The notes under the pieces were generated by a model. The model saw only the letters and a program-made list of their open reading frames with translations, was not told where the DNA came from and did not search any database. The translations under genes were made by a program, and so were the position numbers. Positions 43,234-51,724 of a stretch of DNA of 64,000 bases are shown here, one piece after another (position 1 is the stretch's first letter; each line of letters opens with the position of its first letter). Origin of the DNA: Saprospiraceae bacterium. Lineage in GTDB: Bacteria > Bacteroidota > Bacteroidia > Chitinophagales > Saprospiraceae. The stretch lies in assembly GCA_016714895.1 (NCBI GenBank), contig JADKBV010000004.1, forward strand, positions 62,001 to 126,000, read 5' to 3'.

Positions 43234-44643
43234 TTAAGCTCCTTTTAATTGCGAAAATGATTCTTGTTGCCATTGGCTAAACCAAATAGTGAATTTATTG
43301 CCACGATTGTTTTCTGAGCTCAAACCAATTTTAGCCTTATGCAATTTTAATATATGTTGTACCAGCGGCAATCCGATTCCGGTTCCTTTTATATGACTGG
43401 TACTCGGACTTCGGTAAAATGATTTAAATATCAGTCCTTGTTCTTCCAAAGGAATCGACTGACCTTTATCTTCTATTTCCAGGATTGGTTGATTTTCTTT
43501 ATTGAAATGAATTCTTACATAAGCCGTATGATCAGGTGAAAACTTACATGCATTTTCACAAAGATTTGAAATAGCTGTTTTTAATAACAATTCATTACCC
43601 TGAATCATTAACAAATCCGGATTTTCCGGAAGTAATGTGGTGTCTACCCTGATGGAATATGTCGGATGTATTTTTTTCAGATTAGATTGAACTTGCCAGA
43701 TGAGTTCATCGATCCTTACTTCTTTAAATGCTGCTTTATCATCACCAGAGGTTATTCTTGCCAATGCCATCAACTGATCCACAACATTTTTCAGGTCTTT
43801 CATATCACCTAGAATACTTTCAAGTACCTCGCTGTATTCTTCCTGTGACCTGGTAGTGAGGAGTGTAACTTCAAGCTGCGCAATCGCAGATGCCAAAGGG
43901 TTTTTTAATTCATGCGAAATATTGGATAAAAACCCTTTTTGGTTCAGAAATGCTTCTTCCGCCTTTTCAAGCAGGTTGTTAAACATTACAGCCAACCTGG
44001 AAATCTCATCAGTATTTTTACCGGAATCCAGCCTTTTACCGATTTGAGAAGGATACACTTCATCCATTTGCCTGATAATGTGCGATACTGGTGAAAGTGC
44101 CTGAACAGAAAAAAAATACCCACTTAAGCCTACGAGAAAAATTACAATAAAAAATACAACAGCAAGAATATAAGACAACCTGACAAGCTCCTCAGAAGTA
44201 AAAACTCCCTGAGATACCAGCAGATATTCTTTATTCAGATTGTTTTTATATTTTATTCCAATGGCATCATAATTATCATTTTTAAACCGGACTGATTCCA
44301 TATTATCCAGACCGGAAATTTCTTTTAAAACGTTGGCCGGAACCTCATCTGATCTTTGAAATGCATATACTTTCTGTTGATCCAATGTATAAATGGATAT
44401 TTTTTCTTTTGTCGGCAAATGAATTTCCTGCTTTTCTTCCAAAGAAGAAAGATAGTCTTCCGGCTTCAGATTGTGGTATTTAACCACCATTTCTGCGGTC
44501 ATCAATACTTTGGATTCCAGTCCCTTGTAAAATTCACTTTTTAACTGTTCTTTAGAAATGGTGTAAATCAACACCATCGTCAATAAAAGTAAAAATGCGA
44601 CAATAAAACTGAATTGGATTGTAAGACGTGATCTGATCTGCAT
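43234..44643 (-). CDS. Sensor histidine kinase
   Basis: The 469-residue protein has an N-terminal helix (about 10-28), a periplasmic sensor domain of about 120 residues, a second helix (about 155-178), a HAMP segment (about 180-230) and kinase core: the H-box SNISHELKNPL with phosphorylated H244, the N-box NLCENACKFSPDH, and G-boxes EIEDKGQSIP and GTGIGLPLVQHIL. It is thus a complete hybrid-free kinase. It is nine bases downstream of its response regulator and three bases upstream of the PAP2 gene. The sensed stimulus is unknown. Confidence 0.9.
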   Translation of the reverse strand: MQIRSRLTIQFSFIVAFLLLLTMVLIYTISKEQLKSEFYKGLESKVLMTAEMVVKYHNLKPEDYLSSLEEKQEIHLPTKEKISIYTLDQQKVYAFQRSDEVPANVLKEISGLDNMESVRFKNDNYDAIGIKYKNNLNKEYLLVSQGVFTSEELVRLSYILAVVFFIVIFLVGLSGYFFSVQALSPVSHIIRQMDEVYPSQIGKRLDSGKNTDEISRLAVMFNNLLEKAEEAFLNQKGFLSNISHELKNPLASAIAQLEVTLLTTRSQEEYSEVLESILGDMKDLKNVVDQLMALARITSGDDKAAFKEVRIDELIWQVQSNLKKIHPTYSIRVDTTLLPENPDLLMIQGNELLLKTAISNLCENACKFSPDHTAYVRIHFNKENQPILEIEDKGQSIPLEEQGLIFKSFYRSPSTSHIKGTGIGLPLVQHILKLHKAKIGLSSENNRGNKFTIWFSQWQQESFSQLKGA

Positions 44644-44652
44644 GCTAAAAGA

Positions 44653-45333
44653 TTAATCCTTAATATAATAACCTATTCCTGATCTGTTGTGTATGAGTTT
44701 TTTACTAAATCCTTTATCAATTTTATTTCTCAGATAATTTATGTAAACCTCAACAACATTGGTTCCCGGATCAAAGTGAATTTCCCATACATTTTCTACC
44801 AATTCTGCTTTATTGGCGACCTGACCCTTCTTTTGAGCCAAATATTCCAATAATTTAAATTCTTTGGGTGTCAATTCAATTTTTACCCCATTTCTGAAAA
44901 CCGTTTTATTATGTGTATTAACAATCATATCACCAACTACAATAATGATATCTTCGACCTCGATTCCCTTTTTTCGCCTATGTAATGCCCTTACTCGTGC
45001 CAACAGTTCTTTAAACTCAAAAGGTTTGGTCATATAATCGTCTCCCCCCGATTCAAGGCCTGTTATTTTCATATCTGTTGAGTCCAATGCAGACAAGAGT
45101 AAAACGGGCGTCTGGACACCGTGTTGTCTTAAAAACCTACATAATTCGATACCTGTCATCTCAGGCATCACAACATCTGAGATGATGACATCATAGTTTT
45201 CAGAGATAGCAAGGTCGCTTCCTGTTTTTCCATCGTATGCAATTTCAACCTGAATGTTGTTTTCCTTCATACCTTTACTAATGGATTGTACGGTATTAAA
45301 ATGGTCCTCAACTAATAAAATTTTGCTGGGCAT
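44653..45333 (-). CDS. OmpR-family response regulator
   Basis: The 226-residue protein has a receiver domain (1-120) with the acidic pocket E9-D10, phosphorylation site D53 in ISDVVMPEMTG, and the KPF element in MTKPFEFKELLARV. The C-terminal winged helix (about 130-226) shows TPKEFKLLEYLAQKKG and the recognition region NVVEVYINYLRNKID. It is the first gene of the operon with the histidine kinase and a PAP2-like protein, so it probably regulates that operon among others. No binding site is identified. Confidence 0.92.
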   Translation of the reverse strand: MPSKILLVEDHFNTVQSISKGMKENNIQVEIAYDGKTGSDLAISENYDVIISDVVMPEMTGIELCRFLRQHGVQTPVLLLSALDSTDMKITGLESGGDDYMTKPFEFKELLARVRALHRRKKGIEVEDIIIVVGDMIVNTHNKTVFRNGVKIELTPKEFKLLEYLAQKKGQVANKAELVENVWEIHFDPGTNVVEVYINYLRNKIDKGFSKKLIHNRSGIGYYIKD

Positions 45334-45459
45334 ACTTTTATCTTTTAAAAAGAAATAAAACTTATAAAATATTGATTCTTAGGGGAATCGCAAAATTAAG
45401 CAATAATAACTAATCAGAGATATATTCAAGATAATATAATAGGAACAAAACACTGAAAA

Positions 45460-46659
45460 TCAGTCTTTCTCAAAAAATCCCACACTGCCTCCAACCCAGG
45501 TTTTGTCTTTATTATACTTCACGCCTATCATTTTGCCCTTTGACATCCTCACCAAATTATTGACAATAAATGGTCTTTTTTCTTCTTTTGGCCACAACAT
45601 GAGCAATCGTACTTCGCATTTTACAGGCTCATCCGGTGATTCAATGATAGGCTCATAGTGTACTTTTTCCTGAAGTATATAATTGTCTCTGTCCGATACG
45701 GAATCGAGGTCCTCCTTTGATACATCGATAACCACACCGGCACCGGCAAATGAAAACAAAGGTTTAAGTACATAGTTTTCAAGGTCTTCCGGATAATTTT
45801 TAATATCTTTTAAAAAGTAAGTCTTCGGAACATATTCATTTTCAAGATAAGGCAGCAGATATTTTGATATACGGAAAAACCAATTCGGATGGCCTATCCA
45901 CTCGACTTCCAGATCATCGGTAAAAGAAAAATTCAGATTCAGGTCTTTTCTCTGATCCAATTCATCAAATATAACGCGGTTGTAGATTTTTTTGATTTCA
46001 ATATCTTTTCCTTCCCCGTTTTTGTAAAACAGTTTATTACCGATTTTCAGAACTTTTGTAATACAAAGGCATGGTATACCTAATTCTACAGAAGTACTCA
46101 ACATATCGATATAAGTGGTTTGTTTTTCCGGTTCTATTTCTAAAAGAACAACATTTTCCGGATTGGAATCGCCAACAATGATCTCATTCATCATGGTTTT
46201 ATACTCTTCGGGCGACATGTCTTTAAAAAAAGCTGTCAGATTGTCTGGCAAATCAAAAACTCTCTTAAAGGCACCTCCAATCATATATTGAAAAAAATAT
46301 ACAGAGGGAAAACCTTGAATTTCAATAAGTTTGGGCATTGGTTCCCGATTTTCATCAAGGGTAATACCAAAATCCATCTGTAGGAAAGTCGTATGATCAT
46401 CTTCACCCGGAACAATATATTTAGGATCATATAAAGCTCCCTGAGTGATTTCTTTGATATCTTCTCTCAACAAAACCTGTGTGATTTTTTCACACGCATC
46501 GAGCATTCTGTCTTTTAATAATTTCGGAATAAAAAACGGACTCTCTGCTACCCTGAAGTTGGGAACATTATGATATTGATTAGTAAGATCATTGAGCAAT
46601 TCCTGATATTTTTCATCAGAAAATTGTTCGTTATACCATTTTCTGTAGGAAGGAATCAT
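45460..46659 (-). CDS. ATP-grasp-like ligase, larger partner of a GATase cluster
   Basis: The 399-residue cytosolic protein has no signal peptide. Residues about 290-399 show ATP-grasp features: YVLKPLFSFAGAGVVIDV with Lys and glycine-rich loop, YILQEKVHYEP with the LQE adenine contact, CEVRLLML and the VGGSVGFF end. The N-terminal half contains MDFGITLDENREPMPKLIEIQGFPSVYFFQ, resembling glutathionylspermidine-synthase-type or circularly permuted ATP-grasp ligases. It would form an amide bond between a carboxylate and an amine using ATP. Its ATG overlaps the stop of the upstream glutamine amidotransferase by four bases. The acceptor and donor substrates are unknown. Confidence 0.6.
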   Translation of the reverse strand: MIPSYRKWYNEQFSDEKYQELLNDLTNQYHNVPNFRVAESPFFIPKLLKDRMLDACEKITQVLLREDIKEITQGALYDPKYIVPGEDDHTTFLQMDFGITLDENREPMPKLIEIQGFPSVYFFQYMIGGAFKRVFDLPDNLTAFFKDMSPEEYKTMMNEIIVGDSNPENVVLLEIEPEKQTTYIDMLSTSVELGIPCLCITKVLKIGNKLFYKNGEGKDIEIKKIYNRVIFDELDQRKDLNLNFSFTDDLEVEWIGHPNWFFRISKYLLPYLENEYVPKTYFLKDIKNYPEDLENYVLKPLFSFAGAGVVIDVSKEDLDSVSDRDNYILQEKVHYEPIIESPDEPVKCEVRLLMLWPKEEKRPFIVNNLVRMSKGKMIGVKYNKDKTWVGGSVGFFEKD

Positions 46660-47480
46660 ACCAATACAGGAGTTTGAGTGTAAATCGAATCAAGAGCATT
46701 TTCAATAAACGATGGTAAAATCGTATCATGGGTCATGGCAATTTTGTCCGGATCATTAAGATGTGTCATCATCTCATCATATTTTGGCTGCCCAAAATTT
46801 TCGATGACCTGATTACGGATTTCCTCTTTGCCAAAATGTGATAACATTCCTTCAGGGTCGGCTTCAGGATGAAATTGTGTGCCGACAAATTCTTTTGAGA
46901 AGCGGACAGCCATGATGGCTCTTTCATATTCTACATGGGTTCTGATCTTTTCAAGGGCAAGTATTTTCGCTCCATGTTGCTGGAAAACCGTAAGATCAGG
47001 CTGAATGAGTTGCCAATCTCTGCTATCAACTGCATACAAAGGGTCCGGCAAATCTTTTAGAATCGGGTCAATTTCTCCGAATTTGGTTTTGTGTACCGGC
47101 ATGATGCCGAAAGATGTGGATTTTCTGGGTGTCAGGTCTCCCAATTGAAAGTGATGACATGCCATCTGAAAAGAATGGCACACAAAAAACATATATTTTT
47201 TAGAAAATCGGTTGTTTTGATTGTAGGCCCAAAGCTCGTCCACCAGATTATACCACTTTTTGTCCCATATTCCGTTTCCTTCCAAAGGATTTCCTGGTCC
47301 TCCACTTGAGATATATACGTCAAAACTTGTGTCAGGAACTTCATTTGTCACCCTGACATCAAATTCTGTAATATCAAATTCATTTTTGTATAAATTGGCA
47401 ATATCACGGATACATCTCATCCCTTGGTTGGGACGACCTGCATTCATGTCAAGAAGGGCCAATTTTAATTTATGTTCCAT
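46656..47480 (-). CDS. Class I glutamine amidotransferase domain protein
   Basis: The 274-residue protein has a class I GATase fold: the nucleophilic Cys in FFVCHSFQMACHH, a Gly-rich oxyanion segment YISSGGPGNPLEG, and the catalytic His/Glu in GTQFHPEADPEGM. These should release ammonia from glutamine. It is flanked on both sides by ATP-grasp proteins in one operon, overlapping the downstream one by four bases. The final 60 residues (after FGQPKYDEMM) form a helical extension not needed for GATase activity. It presumably feeds ammonia to one of the ligases; the product is unknown. Confidence 0.8.
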   Translation of the reverse strand: MEHKLKLALLDMNAGRPNQGMRCIRDIANLYKNEFDITEFDVRVTNEVPDTSFDVYISSGGPGNPLEGNGIWDKKWYNLVDELWAYNQNNRFSKKYMFFVCHSFQMACHHFQLGDLTPRKSTSFGIMPVHKTKFGEIDPILKDLPDPLYAVDSRDWQLIQPDLTVFQQHGAKILALEKIRTHVEYERAIMAVRFSKEFVGTQFHPEADPEGMLSHFGKEEIRNQVIENFGQPKYDEMMTHLNDPDKIAMTHDTILPSFIENALDSIYTQTPVLV

Positions 47481-47539
47481 GGTATTTACTGATGCACGTG
47501 ATGAATCCTTATTAAAAATCCACGCACGTTAAGACTTCG

Positions 47540-48490
47540 TTATTTTGTTGCCGGAAACTGATCTTTAATAAAAGTTCCCCAAGTAAGGTTCATTTGTCCC
47601 GCTTTATGTTTTTTGGCTTTATCGATTGCCATTAAAGCTGCATTTTCAACAATCCATTCATAGTTTTCTTCTCCAACGGAAGTAACTTCTGCATCCGGCG
47701 CGGGATTGCAAAAATCTATGGCATAAGGAATTCCGTCTCTTACAGCAAATTCTACTGTATTGAAGTCGTAACCCAATCCCTGGCACAACATTTTTGTATA
47801 TTTTTCAACAGTAGCCAACAATTTTTTATCCTTGGTGGGATTGTCAACCACATATCTCAAATGATGAGGATTTCTGGGTTCGTAAGGCATAATATGAACC
47901 CTGTCTCCTCCTAAACAATAACATCTGAAATAATGATCAAAAACGATTTCTTCCTGAAGCATCATCACCAATTGATTTGTTTCAGCATGTTTTTGCCACA
48001 AATCATTGGCATCATTGACTCTGTAAACATTTTTCCAACCCCCGCCGGCAAATGGTTTCATATAAGCCGGAAAGCCGATGTATTTAAATATTTTCTCCCA
48101 ATCCGTAGGGTATTTGAGGTTTCGGAATGATTTTTCCGTTGTATCAGTTGGTCTTTCATAAGAAGGCAACAGCACTGTATTAGGAACAGGAACCCCAAGT
48201 TTTACTGACAAACAGTTGTTAAAAAACTTTTCATCCGCGCTCCACCAAAAGGGATTGTTGATGACTGCTGTACCGTTCAAAGCTGCATTTTTTAAATAAG
48301 CTCTGTAAAAAGGTACATCCTGAGAAATTCTGTCAACAATAACGGTATAATCCGTTGGGTCAGCTTGTTGCAATACATCAACCGAAACGGCTTCTGCAAC
48401 AATTCCTTTAATATTTTTGGAGTTAATTCTATCTACAAAAGCTTGTGGAAAAGAATTTTCGAAACCAAACAAAATTCCTATCTTCTTCAT
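47540..48490 (-). CDS. ATP-grasp ligase (RimK-like), first gene of the GATase cluster
   Basis: The 316-residue protein has an N-terminal pre-ATP-grasp domain (about 1-95) and an ATP-grasp domain (about 95-300): FPAYMKPFAGGGWKNVYRV with Lys and the flexible loop, MMLQEEIVFDHYFRCYCL with acidic and Arg residues, and DFNTVEFAVRDGIPYAIDFCNPAPDAE with the metal-binding E/N pair. It is of the carboxylate-amine ligase type (RimK/D-Ala-D-Ala ligase-like). It opens a three-gene operon with the GATase and second ATP-grasp, 59 bases upstream of the GATase, with a TACCTTTG box upstream. Confidence 0.75.
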   Translation of the reverse strand: MKKIGILFGFENSFPQAFVDRINSKNIKGIVAEAVSVDVLQQADPTDYTVIVDRISQDVPFYRAYLKNAALNGTAVINNPFWWSADEKFFNNCLSVKLGVPVPNTVLLPSYERPTDTTEKSFRNLKYPTDWEKIFKYIGFPAYMKPFAGGGWKNVYRVNDANDLWQKHAETNQLVMMLQEEIVFDHYFRCYCLGGDRVHIMPYEPRNPHHLRYVVDNPTKDKKLLATVEKYTKMLCQGLGYDFNTVEFAVRDGIPYAIDFCNPAPDAEVTSVGEENYEWIVENAALMAIDKAKKHKAGQMNLTWGTFIKDQFPATK

Positions 48491-48552
48491 GATATTCAGA
48501 TTTTAACGGTTAATGGAAATGGCTTAAAAACGTTCATGTTGTATGTCTTGCA

Positions 48553-48560
48553 CAAAGGTA
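48553..48560 (-). promoter_or_regulatory. -7 box of the ATP-grasp operon
   Basis: On the minus strand this is TACCTTTG followed by TGC, a full TAnnTTTG match 62 bases before the ATG. A clear TTG element is not seen upstream. Confidence 0.5.
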
Positions 48561-48612
48561 TAGAATTTTTAATTTGTCTGATAGTTTTAAACTAAAAATA
48601 TATACTATACCC

Positions 48613-50043
48613 TTATTTTACTGCCAAAGTGTATATAAAATAGTTTTCGTTTTTGATATTTTTACCAATAAATTCTTTTCCAAGGGTTGCGTCACTAAAT
48701 CGTCCCGGGTCCAGTTTTTTAGGAGAAATAATGACCAACCCACCAACATTTTTAAACTTTGCAAACAGTCTCAACTCCTCCTGGGTAGGCATATATATTT
48801 TTTCGACCCATTTAAAGTATGAGAATGGTTCACCGGAAGGTAATTCGTAAAATTTTCTTTTGGCATAACCAATGACGGGTGTGATCTCAAATTTGTTGAT
48901 AGCAACTATTGGAACTTTTTCAGGAATTTTTTCCATTATAAATAATCCCGTTTCTTTTGCATTGGTAAATGGGGAGTTAATATCCTGATACACCGCTGTG
49001 ATTCCGTAGATAGATTGTACCACACCAATAAAACATAACAAAAGAATGTTAAACTTTTTTTGATAGAAAGACACTGGTGCAAGAGACAATAACGCTACAA
49101 AAAACACAAACATCATACCCCATTGACGAATACCCCCCACAAAAAAGAAAAGTGAAAATCCGGTTGACATCAGGATTACAAGCAGTAAAGGCACCCAAAT
49201 TTGTTTATAATTTTTAAACAGATACACAAACAAAACCAACACTAAAACAGCCAGAACCATCCCGAAAACCGTCCATCCGAAAACTGCAGTATCATCTGTA
49301 AGACCAGGTAAAAAAGCGTTTGTGATATTTCCCTGAACTGAAGTAAAAATCCTGTCACCAAAACTCAATATTTTGCCTTGTGTACGGGCGATGTGACCTG
49401 ATTCCCTCGGAAACACCGATATAACAAATACAATACCTCCGACTATAAGGTATTGAAGAGAAACGGCATATTTTTTTACATTTACCAAAAGGAGATAAGC
49501 TCCCAATGCAGCAGCCATAAATACACCGAAAACTTCTGTCTGGCACAACAAAAACAATGAAATCCCGAGAAGTTTTATCTTATCTTTTTGAAAGTACAAC
49601 ACGGCCAAAAAAAGAAATAAAATGACCAGAATATATCCTCTGTTGACTAAACCATATTCGAAAATAAAAAAATAACTGAAGCAAAATAAGGACTTTATCA
49701 GGTCAGGAATTTCAAATTTTTTCCAGAAAATGTAAAAAACAGCAATAGCCGGAAGCAAATGAGCAAAGGACAAAAGATATTCTTCATTTAATGGCAACAA
49801 TGTTGACATCCAGGTAAACGGTTTCAGATACAGATACCATAATGCAGGGTGCCCTTCGTAGTTCAGAAAAGAAAAAACTTCTAAAATATTTTTGTCTTTA
49901 GCCACAAACCACGCCTGCCACTCATCTTTCCACAATTCATGGACAAAAAACTTCAGGTAGATCAGTATCGAAACACTGGTCAACCAACCAATATTTTCCC
50001 AAAAAAAACTTCTTTTTGTCAAAAGATTACCATTATTTTCCAT
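48613..50043 (-). CDS. GT-C type (GT39/PMT-like) membrane glycosyltransferase
   Basis: The 476-residue protein has a first helix (about 15-35) followed by a D40-E41 pair in ELWKDEWQAWFVAKD and YEGHPALWY, the acidic first loop typical of GT-C glycosyltransferases such as dolichyl-phosphate mannose mannosyltransferases. About ten further hydrophobic segments follow, and the C-terminal 100 residues are a soluble domain with PKKLDPGRFS. It would transfer a sugar from a polyprenyl-phosphate donor to an acceptor on the periplasmic side. It is ten bases downstream of gldH. The exact substrate is unknown. Confidence 0.7.
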   Translation of the reverse strand: MENNGNLLTKRSFFWENIGWLTSVSILIYLKFFVHELWKDEWQAWFVAKDKNILEVFSFLNYEGHPALWYLYLKPFTWMSTLLPLNEEYLLSFAHLLPAIAVFYIFWKKFEIPDLIKSLFCFSYFFIFEYGLVNRGYILVILFLFLAVLYFQKDKIKLLGISLFLLCQTEVFGVFMAAALGAYLLLVNVKKYAVSLQYLIVGGIVFVISVFPRESGHIARTQGKILSFGDRIFTSVQGNITNAFLPGLTDDTAVFGWTVFGMVLAVLVLVLFVYLFKNYKQIWVPLLLVILMSTGFSLFFFVGGIRQWGMMFVFFVALLSLAPVSFYQKKFNILLLCFIGVVQSIYGITAVYQDINSPFTNAKETGLFIMEKIPEKVPIVAINKFEITPVIGYAKRKFYELPSGEPFSYFKWVEKIYMPTQEELRLFAKFKNVGGLVIISPKKLDPGRFSDATLGKEFIGKNIKNENYFIYTLAVK

Positions 50044-50053
50044 TTTGATAATA

Positions 50054-50521
50054 TCAGGATTTTTGATGATGAGTAACCTGAAAATTCAGACTTTCCACAC
50101 CCGAAAGGCTGTCTTTTCTTCCATATTGTTCTATCGAAATCAAATATTTGCCTGTTTTATTAAAATAAATATTTTCAGAAAGCATCAGTTTTGCTGTACA
50201 GGTTTTCTGATCACAATCCCCTACCCATTGATTATTTTCATTTGTCAGATTGAGTGAAACGAGGTGCTCAGCTGTCTGTTGATCCGGAAAAACCGTTTTT
50301 ACTTTTGTATAAATATTCTGAAAAGGAAAATCAGCCTGATGTTTTACCTCAAGGACAATGTCATGTGCCGGCAAGGTATCGCTGATATCAAACTGAAAAG
50401 TCTGAACATCACGATAGTGCCAGGTGCTGCCCAAATCTTTTTTTTCTTCAAAAACAATTTCAGGGCCACAGCCAAACATACTGAATAAAATTCCTGCTCC
50501 TATAATAAAACCTCTGATCAC
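50054..50521 (-). CDS. gldH: Gliding motility lipoprotein GldH
   Basis: The 155-residue protein has a lipoprotein signal ending SMFGC (C18) and a mature part with the pattern of GldH: early STWHYRDVQTFQFDISDTLPAHDIVL, the IYTKVKTVFPD strand, NNQWVGDC and a final GRKDSLSGVESLNFQV. GldH is needed for gliding and for T9SS-dependent processes in Flavobacterium; its precise role is not known. It sits upstream of and in the same direction as the GT-C gene and has a full -7 box upstream. Its presence fits with the several T9SS cargo proteins in the window. Confidence 0.8.
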   Translation of the reverse strand: MIRGFIIGAGILFSMFGCGPEIVFEEKKDLGSTWHYRDVQTFQFDISDTLPAHDIVLEVKHQADFPFQNIYTKVKTVFPDQQTAEHLVSLNLTNENNQWVGDCDQKTCTAKLMLSENIYFNKTGKYLISIEQYGRKDSLSGVESLNFQVTHHQKS

Positions 50522-50537
50522 GTATGATTATTTTCTG

Positions 50538-50545
50538 CAAAAGTA
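50538..50545 (-). promoter_or_regulatory. -7 box upstream of gldH
   Basis: On the minus strand this is TACTTTTG followed by C, a full TAnnTTTG match 17 bases before the ATG. No TTG at the expected distance. Confidence 0.45.
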
Positions 50546-50629
50546 ACTTCTTTACACGTTATGAAAGGGAAGCAATGAAAAAGATTTTCACAATTTCGAC
50601 TCAGAGATGACGATTTTTTTAAAAAAGTG

Positions 50630-50637
50630 TATTTTTG
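50630..50637 (+). promoter_or_regulatory. -7 box of the 42-residue membrane protein gene
   Basis: TATTTTTG fully matches TAnnTTTG and is followed by C. It lies only 19 bases before the ATG at 50656, giving a short leader. Confidence 0.45.
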
Positions 50638-50655
50638 CACCAAATAAAACAAGTT

Positions 50656-50784
50656 ATGGCATCAAATAACGATTTTGGGAAAAAAGGGGCTACTTTCGGA
50701 AAGATAGTGGTCAGCATCATCCTTTTTATCATTCTTTTGATATGGATTTATCAAAAAAATGGTCATTTCCTTCCTAATCCTTAA
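50656..50784 (+). CDS. Small single-pass membrane protein, 42 residues
   Basis: The ORF runs from ATG to TAA over 43 codons. It has a basic N-terminal stretch (MASNNDFGKKGATFGK), one long helix (IVVSIILFIILLIWIY) and a short polar end (QKNGHFLPNP). A full -7 box is just upstream and no other gene occupies this plus-strand region. The composition looks like a real short membrane protein. No family is recognised and its partner is unknown; it lies between divergent gldH and a GT2 gene. Confidence 0.6.
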   Translation: MASNNDFGKKGATFGKIVVSIILFIILLIWIYQKNGHFLPNP

Positions 50785-50884
50785 ACCTATCTGAATATTT
50801 TGATCGTTTTTTGTAATCTTCGGATCACTTTAAACAAATATTCTGCTAAAGAAAAAATGATTTAATTGACCGTATTGGTATTCC

Positions 50885-51625
50885 ATGTATAAAAACAAAA
50901 AAGTGGTTGTCGTATTACCTGCTTACAATGCAGCGATGACCCTTGAAAAAACGTATAAAGAAATTCCCTTTGATCTTGTCGATGAGGTCATTCTGTGCGA
51001 CGATGCCAGTAAAGACCACACAGTCAGGGTGGCCGGAGAATTGGGAATAAAACACATCATCATTCACGAAAAAAACAAAGGTTACGGCGGCAATCAAAAA
51101 TCATTGTATAATAAAGCGCTTGATTTAGGTGGCGATATTGTCATCATGTTGCATCCTGATTACCAGTATACTCCATTACTGATACCTTCGATGGTCAATA
51201 TCATCGGCGAGGGTTTATATCCTGTGGTTTTAGGTTCACGGATCCTTGGGAAAGGTGCTTTAAAAGGTGGTATGCCGTTGTATAAGTATATTGCTAACCG
51301 TTTTCTGACCATGACTCAAAACTTTTTGGTAAGGTATAAACTATCTGAATATCATACCGGATACCGCGCTTTCAGCAGGGAAGTACTTGAGTCCATAAAT
51401 TTTAATAATAATTCTGACGACTTCATTTTTGATAATGAGATGTTGTCACAAATCATTTACAAGGGTTTTGACATCGCCGAAGTCACTTGCCCGACCAAAT
51501 ATTTTGATGAAGCATCTTCCATCAATTTTAAACGAAGTACCCAATATGGTCTGGGTGTTCTTTGGGTCTCACTGGTACATTGTCTGAATAAAATGGGTGT
51601 CATGAAGTCGGAGTTGTACCGATAG
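50885..51625 (+). CDS. Family 2 glycosyltransferase (DPM1/polyprenyl-phosphate type)
   Basis: The 246-residue protein has a GT-A fold without membrane segments: VVLPAYNAAMTLEKTYKEIP at the N-terminus, the DDASKDHT sugar-nucleotide loop, NKGYGGNQ, and the HPDYQYTP motif (in place of DXD). The pattern matches dolichol/polyprenyl-phosphate glycosyltransferases of the DPM1 group, which act on the cytosolic membrane face and supply donors to GT-C enzymes. Functional pairing with the GT-C protein at 48613-50043 is plausible but not proven. The sugar is unknown. Confidence 0.85.
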   Translation: MYKNKKVVVVLPAYNAAMTLEKTYKEIPFDLVDEVILCDDASKDHTVRVAGELGIKHIIIHEKNKGYGGNQKSLYNKALDLGGDIVIMLHPDYQYTPLLIPSMVNIIGEGLYPVVLGSRILGKGALKGGMPLYKYIANRFLTMTQNFLVRYKLSEYHTGYRAFSREVLESINFNNNSDDFIFDNEMLSQIIYKGFDIAEVTCPTKYFDEASSINFKRSTQYGLGVLWVSLVHCLNKMGVMKSELYR

Positions 51626-51724
51626 TATATTCAGGTATAAAATGCTGAAAGATTTATCTGTAATTCCTTTTTAAGACCTAAAATAAATTTTTAAAAGACT
51701 TTCATCTTTTTATGTAACAGAATA

